Assembly (NCBI RefSeq): GCF_014636295.1 | Contig: NZ_BMEC01000005.1 | Span: forward strand, 1-64,000 | DNA from: Marivirga lumbricoides | Lineage (GTDB): Bacteria; Bacteroidota; Bacteroidia; Cytophagales; Cyclobacteriaceae | Length of the DNA: 64,000 bases | Direction of reading: 5' to 3' | Part shown: positions 17,006 through 25,682 of the stretch, piece by piece | Numbering within the stretch: the stretch's first letter is position 1 | How the letters are laid out: each line of letters begins with the position of its first letter | The notes under the pieces: generated by a model | Database searches by the model: none | What the model saw: only the letters and a program-made list of their open reading frames with translations | What the model was told of the DNA's origin: nothing | Made by a program: the position numbers and the translations under genes

Positions 17006-19438
17006 TTAAATCTGTTTTTTGATGCTGTAGACAATGCTTCCAATTATTAGCAGGATGAGTAATATTGAACTTCCCCACATTATTTTATTGCCGGTATAGT
17101 ACGCTGCAGGTTTAAATTCAAATCTTATCTCATGATCTCCTGCTGGTATTTCCAATGCTCTCAGAACATAATTCGTTTGTAAAATATCTACTTCATTGCC
17201 ATCAATATATGCTTTCCATCCCTTAGGGTAAAATATTTCAGAGAAAATTGCCAATCCGGCATTACTATTTGAGCTTTTGTACAATAAATCATTAGGAGTA
17301 TAATTGGCTAGTTCTATAGTGCCATCAGAAAAATTAGTGCCAGATATATTGAACCTCTCTGAATTTATTACAGCTTCATTTTTAGTATTAATTTCACCAA
17401 GCACTGATATTTCTTCATCTGGAGAGGATACTTTTTTCACCTTTTTTACAAACCATGCATTTCCTAATGCCGCTTCATTCCGCACAATTTGTCCAGCCTG
17501 ATCACCAAACTTTAGATATTTAGTGTTTAGCATATTAAGTACGTTCAGCTCAGAAAAATCAGTACTTCCACTACGGAGTATTTCTATGGCAGTACCTATT
17601 TCACTTTGCAAATGATTCTCTATTAAGTCCTGATAGCGCCTCATTTTAGCTCCATGATATCCACCTATAGAAGAGTGGTAGTAGGAAGTTCTGGCTTCAT
17701 TAAAAGGGTTGTTAAGGTTTAGTACTCTATAATGCGTTTTATCTGCAAGGATTTGTTGGTCTGCTTCTGTTGGAGCAAAGAATGCTCCTTTTACATCCCT
17801 TTTGAAATTTTCTTCATTAAGGTATCTCTTAGCAACAGGAATGTAGTCAGCAACTAATACCCCTGCAAGCGATAGCAAAGCAATTTCTTTTTTAATTTTT
17901 CCTTGCTTCATGTAAAATAGAATGGCTCCTGAGGCAATTATAAAGAAGAAAGATCGAATAGTGTCTATACGGAACATGCTGGCTCTTTGATCCCTGATAA
18001 GATCAACTAACCATGCCTGATCTCCCAATTGAGCATCAACAGCACCTCTAAATCTCATCACAAATGATACCCCAATAAGTAGCAAGCATAAACCCGCTGT
18101 AATTCCTAAGGCCTTCAAAAACTGCTTTTTGTTTTCTTTCCACTCACTTTCAATTAATTTTTGCACGCCAATGAAGCCTAAAAGAGGCATACAGAGGAAG
18201 GGTATAGCTACTGTCATTGAAACAGCTCTAAATTTATTATATCCGGGAAAATAGTCAAACATAAAATAGTTGAAGGCAGAGAAATTATCTCCCCAGGAAA
18301 GAATGATGCCAAATACTGATGCAGCTATTAACCACCATTTTACATAACTTTTAACAAAAAAGGCCCCTAAGATAAACAGGAATACTATTATGGCTCCCAT
18401 GTAATAAGGGCCGGAGGTAAAGGGCTGGTCACCCCAGTAGGTTGGTACAGAATTAACAAAACTCTTGATTTGCCCACTACCTGCTCCTTTCTTCCTTAGA
18501 CCTTCCGCTAAATCTGAATTCATGGAGATTTTTTCTTGTGTTGCTCCTCCATAAAAATTGGGTACCAGAAAGGTCATAGGTTCCCAAATTCCGTTGCTCC
18601 AGGCAAAGGCATAATCTCTGTCCAACCCGCCTGAAGATTCAGTATTTGAACTAAGCTCAGCTTTTCCACGGATTGAGTACTTTCCGTACTCATAAGCAGT
18701 CCAAATTTTTCCGATATTGGCTCCTATGCCTAATAAAACGGCTAAAAATAGTATGCCTATTGTTTTCCCGAAACCTGGCAGTGTTTTATTTTTAACTGCA
18801 TCTACTAATTTGAATACTCCAAATATCATCACTATCAATAACAGGTAATAAGTGATTTGGTAATGGTTGGAGCTTATTTCCATGGCCATAGAAACGGCTG
18901 TTAAAGTAAAGCCTAGCAAATATTTTTTCCGGAAAGTCAAAATTATTCCTGCCAAAACCAAAGGCATATAACTTATAGCAGCTACCTTCCAGATATGCCC
19001 TGCTTCCACACTTATAAGAAAGAAAGTATTAAGACCGAAAGCTATACCTCCTGCAATTGCCACATAAGGGTTTACTCTGAATACCAACAATAAAATATAG
19101 AAAGCCAACATAGCAGTAAAGGTTTGACTTGCCGGAGTGGGAAGCCACAGACTTGCCGCTTGTCTAATGTACCTGGTTAATTCGCCTGACCAATGAACGT
19201 TGATTAAGTAGGCAGGCATACCGCTAAACATGCCATTTGTCCACAAGGCTTCTTCACCTGTAGCTTCTCTATATTCTACAATATCTTGATTTGCGCCTGC
19301 ACCTTGTAATATGTCGTTCTGATTAAGAGTCTTATTCTCCATAAACAGTGGCCAATACATAATTATATTCAGAATAATAAAAACGATGATTGCAACTATA
19401 TGAGGAGCTAAGCTCTTGAGATTTAATTTCTGATTCAT
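17006..19438 (-). CDS. YfhO family polytopic membrane protein
   Basis: A large inner-membrane protein, 810 residues from ATG at 19438 (MNQKLNLKSLAPHIVAIIVF); the longer frame opens with TTG. It has about twelve hydrophobic helices over the first 530 residues, a soluble C-terminal region of about 250 residues (beginning near YIPVAKRYLNEENFKRDVKGAFF) and a final helix (IMWGSSILLILLIIGSIVYSI). This is the YfhO layout. Family members resemble GT-C membrane glycosyltransferases; B. subtilis YfhO is linked to lipoteichoic acid glycosylation. It is the first gene of the operon running to 11127, so it may flip or transfer lipid-linked sugar; that is inferred. Confidence 0.85.
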   Translation of the reverse strand: MNQKLNLKSLAPHIVAIIVFIILNIIMYWPLFMENKTLNQNDILQGAGANQDIVEYREATGEEALWTNGMFSGMPAYLINVHWSGELTRYIRQAASLWLPTPASQTFTAMLAFYILLLVFRVNPYVAIAGGIAFGLNTFFLISVEAGHIWKVAAISYMPLVLAGIILTFRKKYLLGFTLTAVSMAMEISSNHYQITYYLLLIVMIFGVFKLVDAVKNKTLPGFGKTIGILFLAVLLGIGANIGKIWTAYEYGKYSIRGKAELSSNTESSGGLDRDYAFAWSNGIWEPMTFLVPNFYGGATQEKISMNSDLAEGLRKKGAGSGQIKSFVNSVPTYWGDQPFTSGPYYMGAIIVFLFILGAFFVKSYVKWWLIAASVFGIILSWGDNFSAFNYFMFDYFPGYNKFRAVSMTVAIPFLCMPLLGFIGVQKLIESEWKENKKQFLKALGITAGLCLLLIGVSFVMRFRGAVDAQLGDQAWLVDLIRDQRASMFRIDTIRSFFFIIASGAILFYMKQGKIKKEIALLSLAGVLVADYIPVAKRYLNEENFKRDVKGAFFAPTEADQQILADKTHYRVLNLNNPFNEARTSYYHSSIGGYHGAKMRRYQDLIENHLQSEIGTAIEILRSGSTDFSELNVLNMLNTKYLKFGDQAGQIVRNEAALGNAWFVKKVKKVSSPDEEISVLGEINTKNEAVINSERFNISGTNFSDGTIELANYTPNDLLYKSSNSNAGLAIFSEIFYPKGWKAYIDGNEVDILQTNYVLRALEIPAGDHEIRFEFKPAAYYTGNKIMWGSSILLILLIIGSIVYSIKKQI

Positions 19439-19628
19439 TGTAAGAAGGCTTTTGTGTTGCAATAATAGTCATTTATAAAATTGCCCCAAAATTTATAGTA
19501 ATCTGGTTTAGTACAATTAACATTTGAATTAACACGTCATTAGAAGGGAAATAAAGCTAACAACTCAAAGTTTAACCCTTCTTTTAGATGGGATATTTGA
19601 GTAAATTGAAACTTCACTCTTAAAAATT

Positions 19629-20222
19629 ATGCTTATGAAACGGTTCTTCATTTTTTTATTTTGTACTTCTTTGTTTTTTTATTCCGAAGCCCAGGTTGCA
19701 AGTTCCAGGGAGCAGATAGCAATAGCTGTAAAGGCCGCTCCTCCTGAAAAACAAGCAGCAGCTAAAGTATATGGATATAATCAACAAGGTGAAATGGTAC
19801 TGATGCGGGCAGGTAGTAACGAGATGATTTGTGTTGCCGATGATCCGGCTAAAGAAGGCTTCCAGGTGGTTTGCTACCATCGGGATTTAGAACCTTTTAT
19901 GAACAGGGGGAATGAATTGAGAAAAGAAGGCAAAAGACCGGATGAAATTTTTGCGATCCGTGAGAAAGAGGCCAAAGCAGGAACACTTAAAATGCCAGCT
20001 AATCCTACAACGCTTCATGTGCTATACGGAGGAAATGATGTTAAATATAATACTGAGACTGATGAAGTGGAAAATGCCAGACTAAGGTATGTTGTGTATA
20101 TTCCATTTGCCACTGCTGAATCTACAGGTTTACCAATCAGGCCCTTGGTGCCGGGCGGCCCCTGGATTATGGATCCTGGTACGCATCGAGCACATATTAT
20201 GATTTCTCCAGATTATAACTAA
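19629..20222 (+). CDS. Secreted protein of unknown function
   Basis: A 197-residue protein with a signal peptide (KRFFIFLFCTSLFFYSEAQ). A second ATG at 19635 is an equally good start. The mature part begins VASSREQIAIAVKAAPPEKQAAAKVYGY, then MVLMRAGSNEMICVADDPAKEGFQVVCYH, and ends in PGGPWIMDPGTHRAHIMI. I recognise no domain. Two cysteines in the mature part (in MICVAD and VVCYH) could form a disulfide. It has its own upstream region, is divergent from the glycan operon and precedes a secreted M20 amidohydrolase by 43 bases, suggesting co-transcription. Confidence 0.75.
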   Translation: MLMKRFFIFLFCTSLFFYSEAQVASSREQIAIAVKAAPPEKQAAAKVYGYNQQGEMVLMRAGSNEMICVADDPAKEGFQVVCYHRDLEPFMNRGNELRKEGKRPDEIFAIREKEAKAGTLKMPANPTTLHVLYGGNDVKYNTETDEVENARLRYVVYIPFATAESTGLPIRPLVPGGPWIMDPGTHRAHIMISPDYN

Positions 20223-20265
20223 ATTTATTATCTTTAAGAGTAAAAAATATTAATTCATTCCATTT

Positions 20266-21567
20266 ATGAAATTATTTGTACTACCATTCATCATTCTTTA
20301 CTGCATTACTTATTCTCTTTACAGCCAAAATGCTCACCAATTAGCGATGCAAAAAGCTGATGCCATTGAGCAGAAAGTAATTGAATGGAGAAGGTATTTT
20401 CATGAAAATCCTGAATTGTCAAATCGGGAATTTAAGACAGCTGAGAAAATAGCTGCACATCTCAAGAGCTTAGGGCTTGAAGTGCAAACAGGAATAGCAC
20501 ATACGGGTGTAGTAGGTATTTTGAAAGGTGCGAAAAAAGGGCCTGCTATAGGTCTGCGTGCTGATATAGATGCTTTACCTGTTACTGAAAGAAATGACCT
20601 GCATTTTAAATCAGAAGTAGTTACAGAGTACAATGGGCAGAAAACAGGGGTAATGCATGCTTGTGGTCATGATACTCACATAGCTATAATGATGGGGGTG
20701 GCTGAAGTTTTAGCAGGTATGAAGAAGGAACTTTCGGGTACAGTAAAATTCATTTTCCAGCCAGCAGAAGAGGGCGTGCCACCAGGAGAAAGGGGAGGAG
20801 CCAAAATGATGGTGGAAGAAGGAGTATTGAAAGATCCTGACGTGGAGACTATTTTTGGATTGCATATTAATGCGGGGACCCCTGTGGGCCATATTAAATA
20901 TAAAACCGAAGGCATAATGGCTGCATCTGATCGGTTTACCATTAAAATTCATGGGAAACAGGCACATGGCTCTACTCCCTGGGCCAGCGTAGATCCTATT
21001 GCGGTTTCAGCACAGATCATTAATGGGTTGCAATATATTATTTCCCGGGATGCCGAGCTGACTAAAGAAGCAGCGGTAATTACAGTTGGGATTATGCAGT
21101 CTGGAGTTCGTTTTAATATTATTCCCGAGGAAGCGCATTTAGAAGGTACAATTCGTACTTTGGATAAAGAAATGCAAAAGAAAATTCATGATAAAATCAG
21201 ACTTACTGCCAAAAATATTGCTGAAATAGCAGGGGCCACAGTAGAGGTCGAAATTCAGGAAAACGCACCTCTCACTTACAATAATATTGAATTAACTAAC
21301 AAAATGGTTCCTTCTTTAATAAAAACAGCTGGTGCTGAAAATGTACATGTAATGAAAGCCATTACCGGAGCAGAAGATTTCTCTTATTTTCAAAATGAAA
21401 TCCCCGGGCTATATTTCTTTATTGGCGGACAACCAGCCAGCAAAAAGGAAGGACAAGCATTGGGGGGGCATCACACACCGGATTTCTATATTGATGAATC
21501 AGGAATGATTACAGGAGTGAAAGCCTTTTTAAATTTGACACTTGATTACATGGAAATAACTAAATAA
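20266..21567 (+). CDS. Secreted M20 family amidohydrolase
   Basis: A 433-residue metallohydrolase of the M20D (amidohydrolase/hippuricase) type with a signal peptide (ILYCITYSLYSQ). Metal-binding motifs are HACGHDTH (131-138) and FQPAEEG; the dimerisation domain follows HGKQAHGSTPW, and the last metal ligand region is GGHHTPDFYID. Members remove N-acyl groups from amino acids or other amides. The export signal puts it in the periplasm or outside, unlike the cytoplasmic IAA-amino acid hydrolases. It probably forms a two-gene unit with the secreted protein upstream. Confidence 0.9.
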   Translation: MKLFVLPFIILYCITYSLYSQNAHQLAMQKADAIEQKVIEWRRYFHENPELSNREFKTAEKIAAHLKSLGLEVQTGIAHTGVVGILKGAKKGPAIGLRADIDALPVTERNDLHFKSEVVTEYNGQKTGVMHACGHDTHIAIMMGVAEVLAGMKKELSGTVKFIFQPAEEGVPPGERGGAKMMVEEGVLKDPDVETIFGLHINAGTPVGHIKYKTEGIMAASDRFTIKIHGKQAHGSTPWASVDPIAVSAQIINGLQYIISRDAELTKEAAVITVGIMQSGVRFNIIPEEAHLEGTIRTLDKEMQKKIHDKIRLTAKNIAEIAGATVEVEIQENAPLTYNNIELTNKMVPSLIKTAGAENVHVMKAITGAEDFSYFQNEIPGLYFFIGGQPASKKEGQALGGHHTPDFYIDESGMITGVKAFLNLTLDYMEITK

Positions 21568-21571
21568 CTTG

Positions 21572-21589
21572 AAGTTTAAAGAAACTTTT
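21572..21589 (+). terminator. Short hairpin between convergent genes
   Basis: AAGTTT (21572-21577) and AAACTT (21582-21587) pair across a 4-base loop and are followed by TT. It lies between the M20 stop (21567) and the convergent stop at 21598. The stem is only six A/T-rich pairs, so this is a weak terminator call. Confidence 0.35.
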
Positions 21590-21597
21590 ATCTATTA

Positions 21598-22698
21598 TTA
21601 AAAACCAAACCTATACATTCCCAATTCTCTGCCTTCTAAAGTAAAATATTTACCCATTAAATTAGCGGTTAAACAAGAGTGAATGGGTAAGATGTATAGG
21701 ATATCTCCAATTTTGGTCTGCCGTATAAATTCATCAGTTGCATGAATGGTTCCATGCTCCTGCGACAACTTTTTCATATATAAGCCAGGTGTTGGATTGC
21801 CCCATCCGTAAGCTGATTTTTGTGCAACTAGCCCATACATGCTAGTGCCTGATTCATTTTCAATCCGGTCTTTAGAGAAATGAACTGCACCTCCATATAC
21901 GACAATTTCATTTCTTTCAGGATATTTCGCTACGACAGGGCAGGCCAATGCCACTGCTATTTCTTCGTAACTGCAAGATCCAATTTCGGCTTGCATTACA
22001 TCATAAAAAATAAAGTTGCCGGGCCTCATTTCATCAACTCCCTCAAAATTTTCACTCACACTACAGGTGGGTGTGTCCCCATTGGAAACTATAATTTCGG
22101 GGTATTTTTTTTGAAAATGATTTTTTAAAGAGCGCATTTTATCGCTAGTGAAAGCATGAATTTCATCAATTTCTGATTTTCCTTTGGCTTGGTAAGTATG
22201 GCCAGCATGTTGAAGAAACCCTGTAAAATGGAGTAACTTATTTTGTTGAATTATGTCAATAATTCCAGCAATTTCTTCGTAATCTTCAGAAGAAATGCCT
22301 GACCTGTTATAGCCCGCATCTACTTCAACAAACACATTTAACTGATGTTGTACGAAATCAGATAAAATCCTGGCTGTTTCAGTAGATTCAATGCATAAGT
22401 TTAATGTGATGGTTTTAGCTAGTCTGTTTACTTTCTCCTTTTCCAGAACATTTAGGGGAAAAGCTACTGTAATATCTTTCCATCCTGCATGAGCAAAGTA
22501 TTCAGCCATTCCCAAAGAAGAAACTGCACATTTTTCAATGCCGGCTTCTTTGAACCATTCTCCAACTTCTGCTGATTGGTGTGTTTTAAAATGAGGCCGC
22601 AAAACACTCTTACTCTCCTGTGCTTTATTAACCATTTTAAGAATGTTTTTCTTACATTTTTCTTCGTCAAGCAATAAAGTGGGTTGGACAACATTCAT
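21598..22698 (-). CDS. PLP-dependent D-threonine aldolase/DSD1-like enzyme
   Basis: A 366-residue fold-type III PLP enzyme related to alanine racemase. The N-terminal barrel shows TLLLDEEKCKKNI and LRPHFKTHQSAEVGEW, where the lysine of HFKTH is the PLP-binding residue, then FVEVDAGYNRSGI and SNGDTPTCSV. The C-terminal domain carries GDILYILPIHSCLTANLM, with the His and Cys that hold the metal in D-threonine aldolase/D-serine dehydratase relatives. Substrate choice (D-threonine, D-serine or another beta-hydroxy D-amino acid) cannot be decided. It lies 4 bases after the GIN-domain gene on the same strand. Confidence 0.85.
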   Translation of the reverse strand: MNVVQPTLLLDEEKCKKNILKMVNKAQESKSVLRPHFKTHQSAEVGEWFKEAGIEKCAVSSLGMAEYFAHAGWKDITVAFPLNVLEKEKVNRLAKTITLNLCIESTETARILSDFVQHQLNVFVEVDAGYNRSGISSEDYEEIAGIIDIIQQNKLLHFTGFLQHAGHTYQAKGKSEIDEIHAFTSDKMRSLKNHFQKKYPEIIVSNGDTPTCSVSENFEGVDEMRPGNFIFYDVMQAEIGSCSYEEIAVALACPVVAKYPERNEIVVYGGAVHFSKDRIENESGTSMYGLVAQKSAYGWGNPTPGLYMKKLSQEHGTIHATDEFIRQTKIGDILYILPIHSCLTANLMGKYFTLEGRELGMYRFGF

Positions 22699-22702
22699 GC
22701 GA

Positions 22703-23443
22703 TTATTTTTCTAACTTGATTAATTCTCCTCCGTTTTCAACCACCATTTTTATACCAGGGCTGCCATAGTACATCACGCGGCCGGCATTTTCTATACTGC
22801 CTACTAAACTGTCTGAAGGATTCACTATGATGTCATTATAGCCCCTTTGAAGTACATTTACTCTTGAACACTGCAATTGGCCTAGTTCAAAATGGCTGTC
22901 ACTGAAATAAGACCGGACTGTGAGTCTTTGACAATGTCCTATCACTTTAAAATTTGAAATAGAATTACTTATCAAAAGAATATTTTCTGAATTTACCGTT
23001 AATTCCACTTTATTCGAGATATCTTTAGCCTCTATTTGCAGGTTCACTCCAAGAGTATCATTATTAAATATATTACCCGAGCTTAAGGATTTAATATTTA
23101 CCAGTTCTTTAGTGGTATGCCATCTTACCAAAGGCTTTTGGTAGTCTCTTGTCCAGCCACAGAAGTTCTCATTATAAATAAGAAGAGAGTCTTTATCAGA
23201 AACAAATTTGATTTTAGGAATTAAATTCTCTCCGTAAATTACCTCAAAATACTCACTTTCATCTTCTATTAGTTCCAGCGTAATATCATCATGAATAACC
23301 AGATCATTAAATTCCGAAAAGTCATTTACGAGGATAGTTTTAATATCACCAGTTTTTTTTATGCAATCAAATGCATTTTCTGAACTGCATGCATTAGCAA
23401 TCAGAAAAAGTAAAAGTGCTATATAATGTAAGTTTGTTTTCAT
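22703..23443 (-). CDS. GIN domain (DUF2807) lipoprotein
   Basis: A 246-residue exported lipoprotein: the signal ends LLFLIANAC with C19 as lipid-modified cysteine. The body has the GIN/DUF2807 pattern of short beta strands (DFSEFNDLVIHDDITLELIED at the start, then repeated hydrophobic-polar strands with single asparagines), a right-handed beta-helix-type head common in Bacteroidota surface and periplasmic proteins. Function is unknown. It lies 1 base from the PagL-like gene upstream and 4 bases from the PLP enzyme downstream, so all three are probably one transcript. Confidence 0.8.
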   Translation of the reverse strand: MKTNLHYIALLLFLIANACSSENAFDCIKKTGDIKTILVNDFSEFNDLVIHDDITLELIEDESEYFEVIYGENLIPKIKFVSDKDSLLIYNENFCGWTRDYQKPLVRWHTTKELVNIKSLSSGNIFNNDTLGVNLQIEAKDISNKVELTVNSENILLISNSISNFKVIGHCQRLTVRSYFSDSHFELGQLQCSRVNVLQRGYNDIIVNPSDSLVGSIENAGRVMYYGSPGIKMVVENGGELIKLEK

Positions 23444-23444
23444 T

Positions 23445-24542
23445 TTAAAATTTCCATCCTAAACCAATTTCTGCCTGTTCAGCTGTAGCTGCGTGAGTTT
23501 TTAAAGAGGCTTGAATAATTAAATGTTCTCTGAACTGATACTTTAATCCATAACGTTGGTAAACGGGCATCCTTGAGTTACTTGGGTTGTATACATAAAT
23601 GCCTAATTGTGAAATGAAGCCCAAATTTCCAGCTTTTAATTCATGGCCTATCAATAGACCAACTCTTCTGAAATCTACTTTCTTTTCTTCTTCTGTTAAA
23701 AACCATGAGCCTTTTATTTCCTCTTTCAATCCATTATTATGAGAATAGTCTATTCCAAATTGCAAATCACTTTTATGATTAAGTGTTTTTTGTCCCATTA
23801 ACATGATGTTAAAGAAAATTTGAGGCTCCCTTATTTGTAAACTCTTTGTATTCTTGCCGGTAACTGCCAAAATATAAAACTTATAAGGAGCCTCTTCAGG
23901 AATAGCTAAAACAGATTCATCTTGTGTTTCATCTTTACTAATAACCCTATAAGAGAGTCCTAAATTAGCAGTAATTAAATTAATTCCTCTGTTGGGTGAT
24001 TTTAAAGCACCATTGCTGGCATGAGTGATATTAAGGTTTGGAGTCAGCTTAAAATTGTCGTTAAGCTTAATCTCGTAAGTGAGCCTTGTTTGTAGCAGGT
24101 AGCTGATGGTGCTACTAATCATCGTATTCTGGTTATTCGCTTCTCGGTCATAAGGATTGGTGCAATAGACTAGCCCTGTGCCAATTCGAATGAATAAAGC
24201 AGTGTTTTGCTTTCGTGAAAGGGGTAAATCCATTGCAGCTGAAGCAATAAATAACCTGCCTAATTGTTCATCATTGTTGAGGTTATAATAGGAAAGACCA
24301 TAATTTACTACTGGTTTGTTGTAAATAGTTTCCCAATATCTTTTTCCATTTAATTCCTGCTGTATATTAAGCTCCAATCCTTCAGGGTGACCACTAATTA
24401 AATGGTTAATTTTTTTATTATGAGGCAATATAAAACCTTTTATGGCCTGAGCATTTATCCACCAATCATACGATTGCGAATGACAATTACCAGATAACAA
24501 TACTCCTGCCAGCAGCAAGAAAATGATTTTTGACTTAAACAT
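23445..24542 (-). CDS. PagL-like acyloxyacyl hydrolase, outer membrane
   Basis: A 365-residue outer-membrane beta-barrel-type protein with a signal peptide (IIFLLLAGVLLSGNCHSQ). It shows the acyloxyacyl hydrolase/lipid A 3-O-deacylase pattern, with a TLTYEIKLND-type strand followed by LNITHASNGALKSPNRGIN, where the H-x-S-N holds the catalytic His and Ser of PagL. It ends with an aromatic (GLGWKF). At 365 residues it is longer than PagL (about 170), as is usual in Bacteroidota. It would trim fatty acids from lipid A in the outer membrane. The gene begins 18 bases after thyA ends. Confidence 0.78.
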   Translation of the reverse strand: MFKSKIIFLLLAGVLLSGNCHSQSYDWWINAQAIKGFILPHNKKINHLISGHPEGLELNIQQELNGKRYWETIYNKPVVNYGLSYYNLNNDEQLGRLFIASAAMDLPLSRKQNTALFIRIGTGLVYCTNPYDREANNQNTMISSTISYLLQTRLTYEIKLNDNFKLTPNLNITHASNGALKSPNRGINLITANLGLSYRVISKDETQDESVLAIPEEAPYKFYILAVTGKNTKSLQIREPQIFFNIMLMGQKTLNHKSDLQFGIDYSHNNGLKEEIKGSWFLTEEEKKVDFRRVGLLIGHELKAGNLGFISQLGIYVYNPSNSRMPVYQRYGLKYQFREHLIIQASLKTHAATAEQAEIGLGWKF

Positions 24543-24560
24543 GTTAGAAGTAAGAAGATG

Positions 24561-25355
24561 TTAAACCGCCACAGGTGCTTTAATATGAGCGTGGTGCTGA
24601 TAATTCAACAGCTCGAAATCCTCGAATTTGAACTCAAAAATATTCTTTACTTCCGGATTGACTTTCATTTGGGGCAAAGGATAGGGTGCTCTTGAAAGTT
24701 GTAAATTTGCTTGCTCCATATGATTTGAGTAAAGATGCGCATCTCCTAATGTATGTACAAAATCACCATATTCCAGTCCACACACCTGCGCAATCATCAT
24801 AGTTAATAGCGCGTAAGAAGCAATGTTAAAAGGAACTCCTAAAAAAACATCAGCTGAGCGTTGATAAAGCTGGCAGGATAACTTTCCATCTGCCACATAG
24901 AATTGGAAAAATGCATGGCAGGGAGGCAAAGCCATGTTAGGAACTTCAGCAACATTCCAGGCACTCACAATCATTCTTCTGGAATTAGGCGTATTTTTTA
25001 TCTGCTCTATTACTTCAGAGATTTGATCAATATGTTGACCATCAGGTGTAGGCCAGTTTCGCCACTGTGAACCATAAACCGGTCCTAAATTACCTTCTTC
25101 ATCAGCCCATTCATCCCAAATGGAAACACCATTTTCTCTTAGATACTTTATATTAGTATCACCTTTTAAAAACCACAAAAGCTCGTGAATGATAGAGCGC
25201 AGGTGTACTTTTTTAGTAGTAACCAGTGGAAAGCCCTTCTGAAGGTCAAAACGCATTTGATAACCGAATACACTTTTTGTTCCGGTGCCGGTTCTGTCAC
25301 CTTTTTGTATTCCATTATCTAAAATATGTTGCATTAATTGGTGGTACTGCTGCAT
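24561..25355 (-). CDS. thyA: Thymidylate synthase
   Basis: ThyA methylates dUMP to dTMP using methylene-tetrahydrofolate. With ATG at 25355 ([12 protein letters not shown]) the protein is 264 residues, the E. coli length; the longer frame opens with TTG. The catalytic cysteine lies in [11 protein letters not shown] at C146, the same number as in E. coli, and [17 protein letters not shown] and GDAHLYSNH are all present. The dihydrofolate reductase gene that often follows is not next to it; a PagL-like gene follows instead. Confidence 0.98.
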   Translation of the reverse strand: MQQYHQLMQHILDNGIQKGDRTGTGTKSVFGYQMRFDLQKGFPLVTTKKVHLRSIIHELLWFLKGDTNIKYLRENGVSIWDEWADEEGNLGPVYGSQWRNWPTPDGQHIDQISEVIEQIKNTPNSRRMIVSAWNVAEVPNMALPPCHAFFQFYVADGKLSCQLYQRSADVFLGVPFNIASYALLTMMIAQVCGLEYGDFVHTLGDAHLYSNHMEQANLQLSRAPYPLPQMKVNPEVKNIFEFKFEDFELLNYQHHAHIKAPVAV

Positions 25356-25494
25356 AACTGAAGATGATTTTAATTTCAAAATTAATCATTCTTCCTGAGA
25401 AGCATAACATAAATTTATTTATTTCCGGAGGCAGTATATAAGTAGAGCAAAGAAATTAATAACATTTAAATTATATTGAAGTACATAATAAAAG

Positions 25495-25656
25495 ATGAAG
25501 GGAGTTAAGAAAGCCAATTTACCTGAGAAAAAATGTATAACCTGTGGAAGGCCATTCAGTTGGAGGAAAAAATGGGCAAGAGATTGGGGAGATGTGAAAT
25601 ACTGTAGTGAAAGATGCAGGAAATCTTCAGGTAAGAAGGTTCAGGATGTTGTTTAA
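25495..25656 (+). CDS. DUF2256 family small zinc-finger-like protein
   Basis: A 53-residue open frame, short enough to be missed by length cut-offs. The sequence has [18 protein letters not shown], then VKYCSERCR, i.e. two CxxC-type pairs (C18/C21 and C40/C44) suitable for zinc. This is the DUF2256 pattern as I know it. DUF2256 genes often lie near cryptochrome/photolyase genes; none is seen here, although a TIGR03643 gene, another frequent companion, is at 54012-54290. It is divergent from thyA and 26 bases upstream of nnr, so it may share the nnr transcript. Confidence 0.85.
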   Translation: MKGVKKANLPEKKCITCGRPFSWRKKWARDWGDVKYCSERCRKSSGKKVQDVV

Positions 25657-25682
25657 TGATCATTTAAAACTTTTAAATTCTT

